This document shows positions 37,907 through 47,591 of a DNA stretch of 64,000 nucleotides, piece after piece. Origin of the DNA: Chryseobacterium arachidis (lineage in GTDB: Bacteria > Bacteroidota > Bacteroidia > Flavobacteriales > Weeksellaceae); NCBI RefSeq assembly GCF_900129245.1, contig NZ_FQUT01000018.1:33782-97781 (forward strand), in the 5' to 3' direction. Below the pieces are notes generated by a model, which had not been told where the DNA came from, ran no database searches, and saw only the letters and a list, made by a program, of their open reading frames with translations. Each line of letters opens with the position of its first letter. Positions within the stretch are counted from its first letter, which is position 1. The translations under genes and the position numbers were made by a program.

Positions 37907-38785
37907 TTATAAAAACTTATGAAATCTCAACCAGTCCAAATAAACATCAGACCATTTGTCAACAGGTAAATTCTGCTTTCCCATTCCAAAACCGTGGCCG
38001 CCTTTTTCGTAGATGTGAAGTTCGGTTGGCTGTCCTGCTTCCAACCATTTGTTGTATAGTAAAACTGATTTCGGAGCTAATTTCAACTGGTCATCACTTG
38101 CTGCACAAATGAATAATGGAAGTGGAGATTTCGGAATTTCTGTATCTAAAATTTCCTGACTTGGTCCGCCGTAAATTGAAGCTGCGAAATTTGGCAAAGT
38201 TGAAGCATCTTTGCTGTGAAGAACGCTTTCCAAAATTACACTTGCTCCTGCAGAAAATCCTATTACTCCTAATTTTTCAGGATTGATGTTCAATTCTTTT
38301 GCGTGTGTTCTTACATAAGAAATTGTTGTTTTGATATCTTCTCCTGCCATTACTTTAATTGGTGCTGTTCTCTTGTCGAAAGCAGGTCTGTCTTTGATGT
38401 TTTCCATCATTTCTTTCGCTGGGTCGTTGGATTTGGTTTCCAATAGTCTGTATTTTAAAACCACAGCGGTAATTCCGTTTTCTGCGAGTTTTTTTGCCAT
38501 ATCAATTCCTTCTCGGTTGATGGATAAACTTTGGAAACCTCCACCCGGAGCGACAACGACAACTGTTCCGTTGGCTTTTGATTTATCGGCTTCAAAAACC
38601 AAAATTGAAGGTTGTGTAACGTTGAAAACAACTTCTGTTTTAAACAATTCGTTGAATTGCTGTGCTTCTTTCTGCGTCCAGTTTTCTGTTCCCGGCGCTT
38701 TTCCTTTGTATAATGGAATTGATTTTTGAGCATTGATGCTGTTTAAACCGAAAAGGAATAAACTTGCTATAATTAATTTTTTCAT
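37907..38785 (-). CDS. Secreted alpha/beta-hydrolase esterase (acetyl-xylan esterase-like)
   Basis: A 292-residue exported protein (signal ending NAQ at residue 20). It has an HSL/BD-FAE-like esterase pattern: VVVAPGGGFQSLS (oxyanion region ~76-88), nucleophile elbow GFSAGAS with Ser178, and GGHGFGMG with the catalytic His near residue 263. Proteins of this type in glycan loci remove acetyl or other acyl groups from oligosaccharides. It is one of two distinct esterases here and probably assists the GH3 enzymes. Gaps of 160-370 bases on both sides contain repeats. Confidence 0.87.
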   Translation of the reverse strand: MKKLIIASLFLFGLNSINAQKSIPLYKGKAPGTENWTQKEAQQFNELFKTEVVFNVTQPSILVFEADKSKANGTVVVVAPGGGFQSLSINREGIDMAKKLAENGITAVVLKYRLLETKSNDPAKEMMENIKDRPAFDKRTAPIKVMAGEDIKTTISYVRTHAKELNINPEKLGVIGFSAGASVILESVLHSKDASTLPNFAASIYGGPSQEILDTEIPKSPLPLFICAASDDQLKLAPKSVLLYNKWLEAGQPTELHIYEKGGHGFGMGKQNLPVDKWSDVYLDWLRFHKFL

Positions 38786-39151
38786 TGATTTTTATTATTT
38801 TAAACGCAAAGAGCGCAAAGATTTTTTTTAATTATTCTGTATATTTTTCGTTCGCAAAGGCGTTTCACTCAGCGAAGACCGCATTAAACTGACAGTTAGT
38901 TTGTCATTCCGTAGGAATCTCTGCACGAATTGAATTTTTAGATTCCACGCTCCACTTCGTTTCGCTCTGAATGACAAACATTCTGCTAATTCTTAACAGC
39001 GAATCTCTCGCAGCCCGACTTGAGCGGAAATCCTTTTTTGCTTGTACTCAAGTTCTATTTAGATTGAAATCGTCCACAAAAAAGATTGGGAGCCCTTCGA
39101 CAAGCTCAGGATAAACTACAGGCGGAGTAAGCTGTCCAAATAATTATTATT
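38786..39151. repeat. Composite intergenic repeat region
   Basis: No gene is seen. The 366 bases contain several dispersed-repeat words: ACGCAAAGAGCGCAAAGA (38803-38820), an inverted pair with GTCATTCCG (from about 38909) and TCTGAATGAC (ending about 38977), and CCCTTCGACAAGCTCAGGAT (39094-39113). Each is of a kind I know as high-copy intergenic repeats in flavobacteria. They suggest a hot spot for small palindromic elements. Confidence 0.7.
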
Positions 39152-40318
39152 TTACTTAAATAACTGTGTAACAAACTCGTTTAAATACGTTCTCCAATTG
39201 CTCCACGTGTGACCACCTTCGGATTCTACATATTGATATTTGAAGTTCATTTTGTCGAGTTTCTGACGGTATTCTTCTACATTTTTATAGAGAAAATCTG
39301 TCTTTCCAATGGCAATCCAATACAATTTGTAGGAATTTGTTTGTTGAGTTTTCAATTTTGAATCTAAATTCTGATAAACAGAGCTTTTCTTTTCGTCTGG
39401 CGGAAGAATCGCAGGCGAAAAAAGACCGACATAATCAAACGTTTTTGGCTGATTGGCAGAAATGTACAGCGAATGAAAACCTCCCATCGAAAGTCCGGCA
39501 ATGGCGCGATTTTTGGCATCGGCTTTTACACGATAATTAGATTCTGTGAAATTCATAATTTCCTTGAAATACGTTTCCATATCGCCACTGAAAATATCCG
39601 GCGTCCTCATATCAATTTTATAAAACCCTCTCGAAGATTCGCCTGGCGCTGCGGCATTACTGGTGTGACCGTTTGGCATTACGACAATCATCGGTTTTGC
39701 TTTTCCCTGGGCAATTAAATTATCCAAAATCTGCGATACTCTTCCCAAAGTCATCCACGCTTCTTCGTCGCCACCCATTCCGTGAAGCAAATACAAAACC
39801 GGGAATTTTTCTTTTGAATTTTCGTAACCCGGAGGTGTGTAAACGGTTAATCTTCTGTCTTCTTTCAGTCCGTTTGATTTGTACCATCTTTTGGAAACTG
39901 TTCCGTGCGGGACATTTTGAACTTTGTAATTTTCGGATTGCTTTCCATCAATCAAAATCATACTCATCACCGAGGAAACATCACGCACCTGGTAAGAATT
40001 GTTCGGGTCGTTGGCTTTTACGCCGTCAACAACGAATGAGTAGGTATAAATATCGGGATTGAAATCATTTTTTGAAAAACTCCAAACGCCGTCTTTGTCT
40101 TTTTGCAAATCCACGAAACCCGGCTCCATTCCTTTTGACGGAAACCAGTTTCCCTGCAGTTGTACGCTGTTCGCATTGGGAGCGAGCAAACGAAAAGTAA
40201 CATTCTGACCATTGATTTCGGGAGAAATTAAATTTTTCTTTCCGCTGAAATCAAGGTTTTCCTGGGCAAACATTAATGAACTTAGCATTAATGAATAGAT
40301 TGTGTATTTGATTTTCAT
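39152..40318 (-). CDS. Secreted CE1-type esterase with N-terminal CBM48-like domain
   Basis: A 388-residue exported protein (signal ending MFAQ). Residues about 28-125 form an isoamylase-N/CBM48-like beta-domain (VTFRLLAPNANSVQLQGNW). About 150-388 is an esterase D/feruloyl-esterase-like domain with LYLLHGMGGDEEAW (~175-188), nucleophile GLSMGGFHS (Ser277) and a C-terminal catalytic His in EGGHTWSNWR (~372). This architecture is common for feruloyl or acetyl esterases in Bacteroidota polysaccharide loci, where they strip hydroxycinnamoyl or acetyl decorations. This supports a plant-type decorated glycan as the substrate of the locus (inference). Confidence 0.9.
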   Translation of the reverse strand: MKIKYTIYSLMLSSLMFAQENLDFSGKKNLISPEINGQNVTFRLLAPNANSVQLQGNWFPSKGMEPGFVDLQKDKDGVWSFSKNDFNPDIYTYSFVVDGVKANDPNNSYQVRDVSSVMSMILIDGKQSENYKVQNVPHGTVSKRWYKSNGLKEDRRLTVYTPPGYENSKEKFPVLYLLHGMGGDEEAWMTLGRVSQILDNLIAQGKAKPMIVVMPNGHTSNAAAPGESSRGFYKIDMRTPDIFSGDMETYFKEIMNFTESNYRVKADAKNRAIAGLSMGGFHSLYISANQPKTFDYVGLFSPAILPPDEKKSSVYQNLDSKLKTQQTNSYKLYWIAIGKTDFLYKNVEEYRQKLDKMNFKYQYVESEGGHTWSNWRTYLNEFVTQLFK

Positions 40319-40344
40319 ATTTTAATTGTGTGTATTTTAATTTT

Positions 40345-40500
40345 AAACATTAAGTAATTAAGTTTTAAAGAGCATTTACTTAATGTATCTTAATAAAAAT
40401 CAATCTATTGATTTCTTAATTTTTAATAATTATGGTATTTCTTAAATCCTTAATGTTTAAATATTTTAAGAATAAACTTTGTTTATTTTCATTAAGAAAA
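40345..40500 (+). repeat. Dispersed intergenic repeat, copy B
   Basis: Begins AAACATTAAG and ends ATTAAGAAAA. It contains AAATCAATCTATTGATTT and AATAAAC-TTT-GTTTATT. Same block order as copies A (9060-9193, opposite strand) and C (60754-60888); about 20 bases longer than the other two. It fills the gap between the CE1 esterase and the DUF1593-like gene. Confidence 0.8.
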
Positions 40501-40577
40501 ATAAGTTTCGTTAAAACCTGATATTTTTAGTCCGGTTTTAAGACATTCATTATTATCAATTATGAATCATTTTTAAA

Positions 40578-42176
40578 TTATCTTACCGTGATGATGACAC
40601 GTTGATATCTCGTCAATGCAGGAGTTCCGTTATCTGTAGCTTCTAAAATCAGGTGAATGGTTTGTCCGCTTTTTGCTGTTTTGGGAACAATGATTTCGGG
40701 ATTTAAGCTGTCTGATTTTGAAATTTCAACATCACCATTATAAGTTCCTGCTTGCTTGAACTGCCACCATTTTATCGTCACTTTATTTCCGTCCGGATCG
40801 GTTACAGAACCGTACAAGGGAACTTTTTCACCTGCCGAAGAACGGATATTTGTCGGGCCTAAAATTTTTACAACCGGTTCGTGATTAGCCTTGGAAAAAG
40901 TAGATGTCGTAGACCAAGTTAATCTTGCTGCAAAATCATTCATCGCTTGTGGTAAAAAGTTTGGGAAAGCCAATTCTTTCTCCGATTTCTCTTTGGAAGC
41001 CATCGAATTGGCCATTGCTTCTGCGCTGTTATTTCCGTCCGCTGCATTATCGAAAAACATATTGGAACTGGCTTTTGAAGCAGGTTCAATTCCACCCCAA
41101 CCGCCATAAGAACCGGATTCGTAAGCACGCAATCCATTTCCGAGCATATTCATAAAGGTAAAATTGTCGCCTTCACTTAAAAAAGAACCTTTCGGCTGTA
41201 ACGGCATCCAGACTTTATAGCCCTGTTTTTTCAGCTCTTCAGCGGTTACACCTGAGAATCCGAAGAAATCGACAATATCATTTTTTACCATTTGTTTTCC
41301 GTCGCCCCAAACTCGGTAAAGTTCGCCAAAAGCGCCTTTGTGGGAAATATTTTTCTTCATCCAATCGGCTGAGAAATATTTTGCATTTTCAGGACTTGCC
41401 TTCAAAGGAGCGGTGTAACCGTAGTTTGGTCCGTCTACAAATTCCCTGTAATCCAGTTTTGGCCAATTGGGTTTGATGTAAGAAGCGTACGTGTCGTCTT
41501 GGTCTCCTGAAGGTAAAATGACTAATTTTCTTGCTACTTTAGTCTGAATTTTTTCCCAATCTGTTGTATTTTCAAACTCTTCCTGAATCGATTTTAAAGC
41601 TCTTGCAATTGTGCTCAATCCGCCCCAAGCGGTGACGTATAATTTTCCTGGTTTGTTATCAAGAATGGCAGCTTTAATTAAATTGGAACCTTCAGAATCT
41701 TTAGAAATATCGCCATCAAACTCAATATTTCCATATTTAATTTTTGATTTTAAAACTTCCGGAGAAGGATAATTTGGATTATGAACTTTTAAATTGGAAT
41801 AAGATTTAGCATACGCATCCACCGCATCGTGAATGAATTTTTCATCTTCGCCCCATCTCCAGGATTCGCAAGGACAAATTCCAGTTCCAAATCTTGAGTA
41901 TTCTCTACTCGGAACGAACCATTTCGTCCCTTTTCCGTCGCCTTTCCAATGGAATGCGCTGCTGGCATACACCAATCCGTCAATATCCAAATCTGAACTG
42001 TACAGCAAAAAACGAATCATCGAATTGCTGTCGTCCAATTCCGGGTCGGCTGTAATAATGATTCTCGGTCTTTCCTGATTGGAAACAGTTTGGGCCTGTC
42101 CGAAAGCGGAACTCATCATCAAGAAACTAACGGCAAGATTCTGAACTTTTTTATAGGTTTTGAAATTAATTTTCAT
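40578..42176 (-). CDS. DUF1593-type nucleoside-hydrolase-like secreted protein
   Basis: A 532-residue protein from the ATG at 42176 (MKINFKTYKK); a start at 42224 would extend it into the flanking repeat. The signal peptide ends near GQAQ. PRIIITADPELDDSNSMIRFLLYSSDLDIDG at the start of the mature protein is the metal-binding region of the DUF1593/nucleoside hydrolase-like family. The last ~100 residues (VKILGPTNIRSS... VTDPDGNKVTIKWWQF) form an immunoglobulin-like beta-domain. Family members occur in glycan-degradation loci and their activity is poorly known. Placed between GH3 and CE1 esterase genes. Confidence 0.85.
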   Translation of the reverse strand: MKINFKTYKKVQNLAVSFLMMSSAFGQAQTVSNQERPRIIITADPELDDSNSMIRFLLYSSDLDIDGLVYASSAFHWKGDGKGTKWFVPSREYSRFGTGICPCESWRWGEDEKFIHDAVDAYAKSYSNLKVHNPNYPSPEVLKSKIKYGNIEFDGDISKDSEGSNLIKAAILDNKPGKLYVTAWGGLSTIARALKSIQEEFENTTDWEKIQTKVARKLVILPSGDQDDTYASYIKPNWPKLDYREFVDGPNYGYTAPLKASPENAKYFSADWMKKNISHKGAFGELYRVWGDGKQMVKNDIVDFFGFSGVTAEELKKQGYKVWMPLQPKGSFLSEGDNFTFMNMLGNGLRAYESGSYGGWGGIEPASKASSNMFFDNAADGNNSAEAMANSMASKEKSEKELAFPNFLPQAMNDFAARLTWSTTSTFSKANHEPVVKILGPTNIRSSAGEKVPLYGSVTDPDGNKVTIKWWQFKQAGTYNGDVEISKSDSLNPEIIVPKTAKSGQTIHLILEATDNGTPALTRYQRVIITVR

Positions 42177-42206
42177 TGTTTTTCTTTTAGTTTGATAACT
42201 GTGAGA

Positions 42207-42385
42207 TTTAACCACAAAAGGCACAAAAGTTTTTTACTTTTAACATATTAGTCACATTAGATTTAAGTTTTAAAGCTTTGAAAATATTAGAACACATTAG
42301 TTTTGAAAATCTTTGATTTTCGATTTTGTGAACTTTTTTTAAATATTAATTATAGCTTTAATCTTTTGTGACTTTTGTGGTTTAA
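42207..42385. repeat. MITE-like element with ~20-bp terminal inverted repeats
   Basis: Left arm 42207-42229 contains ACCACAAAAGGCACAAAAG; the right arm 42363-42385 is its near-perfect complement (CTTTTGTGACTTTTGTGGT). The 179-bp element has an AT-rich interior without coding potential. A lone copy of the arm sequence TTAACCACAAAAG is also at 37761. Confidence 0.75.
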
Positions 42386-42402
42386 AAATCAGACAGTTTT
42401 TA

Positions 42403-42448
42403 ATTCAAAAAATAAAATTCTGAGCCTGTACAATACAGACTCAGAATC
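42403..42448 (-). terminator. Terminator after second GH3 gene
   Basis: Minus-strand hairpin: ATTCTGAG.CTGTA / TACAG.CTCAGAAT (42417-42447), followed by a T-rich run (complement of 42405-42416). It lies 9 bases beyond the GH3 stop at 42456 and would separate the TonB-receptor/GH3 pair from the genes further downstream. Confidence 0.85.
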
Positions 42449-42455
42449 TTTTCAA

Positions 42456-44747
42456 TTACTTTTTATATTTCGCTGTTCTTGCATCTTTGATTACACCAGA
42501 CCAGTTCATTCCGTATCCGAAATCGTAGTTGTGACCTTCGGAATCTTTGTGTGTTTCCATATCGTAAGGTACGTCTTCTTTTTGTTTTTCAACGGTTGCC
42601 ATATTTGCAGGCATTTGTAAAGGAAGTAATCCTGAAGGCTCGTATTTTCCTGTTACGATATCAACTACCGCTTGATTGGATACATTGAAGTTCATCAGAA
42701 TTACATCAGCGTGCTTTTCAAATTCGTTGAAAACCATCGGCTTTGAAGCCGTTACAGAAACAATGACAGGTTTTCCGTTCATTGCTTTGTATGTATTTTC
42801 AATCGTCAACAAATCTGTAAAGTTGGTCACCGTTGAAGTTTTATTTTTGAAAGTTCTGTCGTGTACGTTGGGTGCAACAACAGGATCTCCCGCTGCGATA
42901 CTTTTTTCACGAGCTTCTGTCGCTGTGTAAGTCTGGTATTGAAGAGAAATCGGAAGGTAACCGTTTCCGCCTTCTTTAGCATCGATGTCGCTGTAACCAC
43001 CTTCTTCACTGTGCGGACTTTTCACAAAAACCAATGCAAAATCCGCTTTTGTAGGGTCTTCGGTTACGTTATAATGTTTCTTGATTTTCTCGATATCAAC
43101 AGGGAAATCCAAAGTAGGAGCCGTGTAAATCCCCCACCAGTTGAACGTTGCCGGAGAATATCTCTTCGGAATGTAAACCGTTTTTCTTTCTTTGATCGGA
43201 AGAATATTCGCTTTGTTTTTCAATAGTACGATAGATTTTACCTGAGCTTCGTAACCTGCTTTCATAAATTCAGGATTACCAACGATTTTTTTGGTTTCTT
43301 CAACATTGACATAAGGATTTTCAAATAATCCGGTTCTGAAGAAATTTCTCAATAAGCGAACGGCTGACTGCTCAAATTTTGCACGATACGCTTTTTCGCC
43401 GTGTTCTTTTACGCCCATTTGATAGGCTTCCAGAACGGGTCCTTTGTCATTATTTCCTCCAAATTGGTCAACACCCGCTTCCAACACTTTATAATGACGT
43501 TCCGCGATGGATAATTTTTCTGCGCCCCAAGGTTTTCCGGCAAATCCGCCCGGTGTTTTTGGTTCGTCCGCTGTAATTAGCCAATCGGTACAAACTACGC
43601 CGTCATATTTGTATTTTCCACGAAGTAAATCTGTGATTAAATATTTGCTGTAACCGTTTCCAACATTTTCGCCGTTTTTTGTATCCTGATCAAAGCTAAT
43701 CGTGTAATAAGGCATCACCGCAGAAGCTTCCTTAGTTCCACCATTTAATTTGAAAGCACCTTCTGTAAAAGGCTTTACGTGATTTTGGAAATTATTCCCC
43801 GGATAAACCGCAAATTTCCCCATTGCCCAGTGACCGTCGCGACCGCCTTCTTCAGGTCCGCCTCCCGGCCAGTGTTTTACCATTGCATTCACACTTTTGT
43901 TTCCCCAACCGTTTTTGCTGCCAGAAGTGGTCTGGAAACCATCGATGTAACCTCTTCCTAAATCCGCCGTTAATTCCGGACTTTCAGAAAAGACGTAAGC
44001 GATTCTGTACCAACGAGGTTCTGTTCCTAAATCGATTTGTGGAGATAATGCTGTTGAGATTCCCAACGCTCTGTATTCCTGAGCAGCGATGTTTCCGAAT
44101 TTTTTAACCAATTCCGGGTCGAAAGTGGCACCCATCGCCAATCCATCTGGCCAAAGAGAAATCTGGCCGCCGGCTCCTTCATTAAATTCGGCTGTTACTG
44201 TTGCAGAATGTCTCGGGTCTGTACTGTTGTTCGCAGGAATTCCCAATCCTAAACCTTCGATATAGGCCTGAATATTGTTGCTCCATTGTGCGGCAATTAC
44301 AGGAGATTCTACCGTGGTTACCAAAACGTGACGAAGGTTGTCTTCCTTTAAAAATTTCTTTTGCTGATCTGTTAAATCAGAGGCTTTTGCACTGCTCTCC
44401 TTATAAAATTTGCCGTTATATTTTCCTGCTCTTATGCCATCTGGTGGCGCCGGAACCGATTGGTGACCGCTGTATAACATCAAACCTGCAATCTGTTCGA
44501 TAGACATTTTTGAAGCTAAATCTTTCGCTCTTTCATCAACAGGAAGTCTCCAGTCTTCGTATTTATCGAGTTTTCCGTTTTTATTTAAATCTTTGAATTT
44601 ATTTCCTCCGACTGTCAGAATTTTAACACCAGAATCTGTGGAATATCCCAAAACAGGACCTTTAGAATTCGTAACTGTTTGAATATTTTGTGCAAATGCT
44701 GTTACTCCTAAAAATAATGCAGCAACATTTAAAACCGTTCTTTTCAT
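42456..44747 (-). CDS. GH3 family glycosidase, secreted
   Basis: A 763-residue exported GH3 enzyme (signal ending AFAQ at residue 20). It has an EF-hand-like DLNKNGKLDKYED near residue 53, a barrel with a KHWPGGGPEEGGRD motif (the family's KHFPGHG region) and a nucleophile-type Asp in VCTDWLITADE. A GH3 C-terminal domain follows. The fibronectin-type tail is shorter than in the other GH3 of the locus. The insertion-rich barrel (GGRDGHWAMGKFAVYPGNN) differs markedly from BglX-like enzymes, so it probably has a different linkage specificity. It lies 10 bases after the TonB receptor gene, so it is the receptor's co-transcribed partner, cutting the ligand at import. Confidence 0.9.
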   Translation of the reverse strand: MKRTVLNVAALFLGVTAFAQNIQTVTNSKGPVLGYSTDSGVKILTVGGNKFKDLNKNGKLDKYEDWRLPVDERAKDLASKMSIEQIAGLMLYSGHQSVPAPPDGIRAGKYNGKFYKESSAKASDLTDQQKKFLKEDNLRHVLVTTVESPVIAAQWSNNIQAYIEGLGLGIPANNSTDPRHSATVTAEFNEGAGGQISLWPDGLAMGATFDPELVKKFGNIAAQEYRALGISTALSPQIDLGTEPRWYRIAYVFSESPELTADLGRGYIDGFQTTSGSKNGWGNKSVNAMVKHWPGGGPEEGGRDGHWAMGKFAVYPGNNFQNHVKPFTEGAFKLNGGTKEASAVMPYYTISFDQDTKNGENVGNGYSKYLITDLLRGKYKYDGVVCTDWLITADEPKTPGGFAGKPWGAEKLSIAERHYKVLEAGVDQFGGNNDKGPVLEAYQMGVKEHGEKAYRAKFEQSAVRLLRNFFRTGLFENPYVNVEETKKIVGNPEFMKAGYEAQVKSIVLLKNKANILPIKERKTVYIPKRYSPATFNWWGIYTAPTLDFPVDIEKIKKHYNVTEDPTKADFALVFVKSPHSEEGGYSDIDAKEGGNGYLPISLQYQTYTATEAREKSIAAGDPVVAPNVHDRTFKNKTSTVTNFTDLLTIENTYKAMNGKPVIVSVTASKPMVFNEFEKHADVILMNFNVSNQAVVDIVTGKYEPSGLLPLQMPANMATVEKQKEDVPYDMETHKDSEGHNYDFGYGMNWSGVIKDARTAKYKK

Positions 44748-44757
44748 TGTTTACATT

Positions 44758-47010
44758 TTAGAAATTAAAGCTTACTGAGAATTGACCTGTCAATGGCATA
44801 ATGTACGTACCCGTCAGCAATCTTCCGTAATATTGACTTGCGTCTGTAATCAATTCGGCACCGTTGATGGTTCCACTTGCTCCTCTTTGGTTCAGGAAGT
44901 TGATTACTGTTGCACCCAAATTGATATTTTTATTAACCGTATAATTCACACCACCAAAAGTTTCCCATCTCGGAGCGAAATACAATGCATTCGTAATACT
45001 TGCATATTGCTTAGAGAAATATCTGAAACTTGCCCAGAATCTGAATTTCCCTGTTGTATAACTCGGGTCGATTTCCATCAATGTTTTCGCAACTCCAACT
45101 ACATTTTTGTCTCCATAATTGTAGTTTTGTCCAAAAGCATCAAATGCAAAATCTTTGTAAACCGGATTTTGGAATGTTATCAAATAGTGTAAATTGAATC
45201 CTTTGAAAGGCTTCAAAACAAAGTCAGTCGTCCAACCTAATGTTTGAATGCTGTAATCTACCTGAGCAACGCTTACCTGTGTGGTATTATTAGGATTTAC
45301 GAGGTTGTATCTTCCTAAATATCCGTTCTTCGTCAACCAGGTGGCCTGAGAAATCAACTGAATGAAATTGGTATTCCAGAAAACTCCGAACGCTCCCAAT
45401 GGACTTTTGATTTTTCCTGTATCTGGTGTGAATGGCTGAGAATAACTCTCCAATCTTCTGTTTTCTTCGGTATATAAGAAGTTAGCTAAAAGCCCGAAGT
45501 TTTTATTGATGTTATAAGTGGCATTCAAACTTCCTGCGATGTGGAACCAGTTTTCTTTGATATTCTGGAAATCATTAGCTCCGAAAACAAAATTAGGAGA
45601 CCTTGGTGTTGTAGAATACTGTCCGTCAATGATTTGATTTCTTAAATGCAGCCCGTAGCTTATATTGAAGTTATCAGAAACTTTCCATTCGTCGTTGGCA
45701 TAAACCGAAAGTTTGTTTTCTGTTCCGCTGTGGAATTCTCCGCCAACGTTGTAATTGTAGAATCCGTAGCTGTCCGTATTTGGACCAATCAATCTCTGAG
45801 GCTGCGCTCCAACAGTCTGGAAAAAGAACGAACGGTTTGAGGTGAATTTATCGATGTTATAATATTGTTCCAACAAACCGACAGTCACATTATGATTTCC
45901 GATTTGTTTGTTTAATGAAAAACGACCTGCGATATTGGTAATCGGAGTTTCAGGCGTATGCATCGCCAACTGAGTCCCAACCGGACCTGAGTAAGCCTGA
46001 CCGTTTTGCAAAGTATAACCCGCCGAAGCATCCGCATTGAAAATACTCAAAGGAATAATGGTTGACATTCTTGCAGTTGCAAAATGCGCTCTTGTTGAGA
46101 ATTTGAAATTCCAGCCGTTATTCAATAAATAATTTCCGAAAATATCGATGTTGTGGGAAGACGTTCTGTTATCTTTTCCACTCATTCCAGCCCAGTAATC
46201 CTGTCCTGAAAGGATATCTTTCATTCTGATCTGTCCATCGTTCACCACATAAGAATCTCTTCCGATTCTGAAATTGTCAAGCTCCGTCACTTTTCCTTCC
46301 GCTCCATATTGGAAAACCGCGTAGTTTCCTGCGTTGAAAGAATCTGCATATTTATATAAGATCGAGATTTTACCTTTATCATCATTGAAATATTTGGTAA
46401 CTCCCGCTCTGAAAATTTTGGTTTCATCCACATTTCTGTTGAATCCTAGCTTAAAAGTACTTGGGTCGTAATTAGCAAAAGCACCAACCGTATATGTCCA
46501 ACCGTTTTTTGAAATCGGCCCGGAAGCATTGACATCGCCTTGTAACCACCCAAAAGTACTCGTCGTGAATTTTCCTTTCAGTTTAAAATCTTTAGTCCCC
46601 GTTTGAGAATAAGAATTAACCGCGAAACCAAGGTCACCCATTGTGTTGGCTAATTGGTCCATTTTTAAAAGTCCGGTTCTTTCAAGACCTACACTTTGTC
46701 TCCACGTTTTGTTGGGTAGTTCGGGCCAGAAAAAGTAAACAGTAGGCAAATCGTTTTCAAGGATTGTAATGCCTCCCACCGTTGCCGGCAAACCGATATT
46801 CACGTCTCTCGGACTTGTATTATTGGCTGCGTTCAGCATTACGTTTCTGTTGTTGTCTTCTTTGGAAGTCACAGTTTTTACGCCTTCCTGGGTTTTTGAA
46901 GCTTCTTTTAAAGCATTTTTAACAGTTAAGCTATCTGTTTCCTGTCCAAAAGCGGTGACAAAGGAAAGCATTAGGCCTAATGCTGAAATTTTTAGGGTTG
47001 ATTTTCTCAT
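44758..47010 (-). CDS. TonB-dependent outer-membrane receptor of the sugar locus
   Basis: A 750-residue protein. Signal peptide (ends TAFGQ) is followed by a short plug with NVMLNAANNTSPRDVNIGLP...GGITILENDLPTVYF and then a 22-strand-type barrel with many alternating aromatic strands, ending in ...FSVSFNF with a terminal Phe, as for outer-membrane proteins. It lacks the N-terminal carboxypeptidase-regulatory-like domain of SusC proteins and there is no SusD gene nearby, so it is a classical TBDT rather than a SusC. It is the first gene of a GH3/esterase/porter locus and is predicted to import the oligosaccharide or glycoside. Confidence 0.88.
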   Translation of the reverse strand: MRKSTLKISALGLMLSFVTAFGQETDSLTVKNALKEASKTQEGVKTVTSKEDNNRNVMLNAANNTSPRDVNIGLPATVGGITILENDLPTVYFFWPELPNKTWRQSVGLERTGLLKMDQLANTMGDLGFAVNSYSQTGTKDFKLKGKFTTSTFGWLQGDVNASGPISKNGWTYTVGAFANYDPSTFKLGFNRNVDETKIFRAGVTKYFNDDKGKISILYKYADSFNAGNYAVFQYGAEGKVTELDNFRIGRDSYVVNDGQIRMKDILSGQDYWAGMSGKDNRTSSHNIDIFGNYLLNNGWNFKFSTRAHFATARMSTIIPLSIFNADASAGYTLQNGQAYSGPVGTQLAMHTPETPITNIAGRFSLNKQIGNHNVTVGLLEQYYNIDKFTSNRSFFFQTVGAQPQRLIGPNTDSYGFYNYNVGGEFHSGTENKLSVYANDEWKVSDNFNISYGLHLRNQIIDGQYSTTPRSPNFVFGANDFQNIKENWFHIAGSLNATYNINKNFGLLANFLYTEENRRLESYSQPFTPDTGKIKSPLGAFGVFWNTNFIQLISQATWLTKNGYLGRYNLVNPNNTTQVSVAQVDYSIQTLGWTTDFVLKPFKGFNLHYLITFQNPVYKDFAFDAFGQNYNYGDKNVVGVAKTLMEIDPSYTTGKFRFWASFRYFSKQYASITNALYFAPRWETFGGVNYTVNKNINLGATVINFLNQRGASGTINGAELITDASQYYGRLLTGTYIMPLTGQFSVSFNF

Positions 47011-47591
47011 CGTACAGTTAGTTATAATTTCTTCTTTATAATTTTAATTTATTGATTATCAGTTTTTTAATTGTATTAATACGTTTAAAAAAGACACAAA
47101 ATATCTTGCATCCAAAAAAATCATTGGATGAGGCTTTAATTTTCAATACCGGAAGGATTATTTACAGCCGGTTTTCATCAGCATTTAATTTTATCGCATA
47201 CATTGCAAGTTTACTCTTGCAAGAAAGTGCAATCTTCAGTGAAAGACAAGTGTATCTTTTTCCTGAATTTTTTACTCAAAGAAAGAGCTATTTATCAAAG
47301 TAATTTTATCCCAGAACGTGTTTAAATTCATTGCTTCAATGTGAAACATTACAATACTACATTGTTTCCTTTAATTTACCAAACAAAATGTTAATAAAAT
47401 TTAATAATTAATTTAATGAATTGATAATCAGATTTGTAATTTTAATGTAAAAGGATAGTTTTTATTGATTCTTATGGAAACAATGATAAAAATCAGTTTA
47501 AATTTTCCCCAAAAAGTACCTCAAGAGCTCTTTTTTCATATGACGTCAGGATTTTTATCATTAAATTTGTCTTATAAGATTTTATTCTTCA
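47011..47591. promoter_or_regulatory. Divergent regulatory region between the sugar locus and its candidate regulator
   Basis: About 580 bases with no convincing gene; an 83-codon frame at 47052 has no homology-like features. For the rightward Nudix regulator there is a perfect -7 word TAAATTTG at 47562-47569, 23 bases before its ATG, though a well-spaced TTG is not seen. A promoter for the leftward TonB receptor was not recognised. An inverted pair with the core CTTGCA / TGCAAG appears at about 47105 and 47200-47221 and could be an operator, but this is speculative. Confidence 0.35.

Noticed and set aside
47052..47303. 83-codon open frame in the regulatory region between TonB receptor and Nudix regulator
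   Set aside because: Composition is that of AT-rich intergenic DNA, it has no recognisable features, and it overlaps the expected promoter region.
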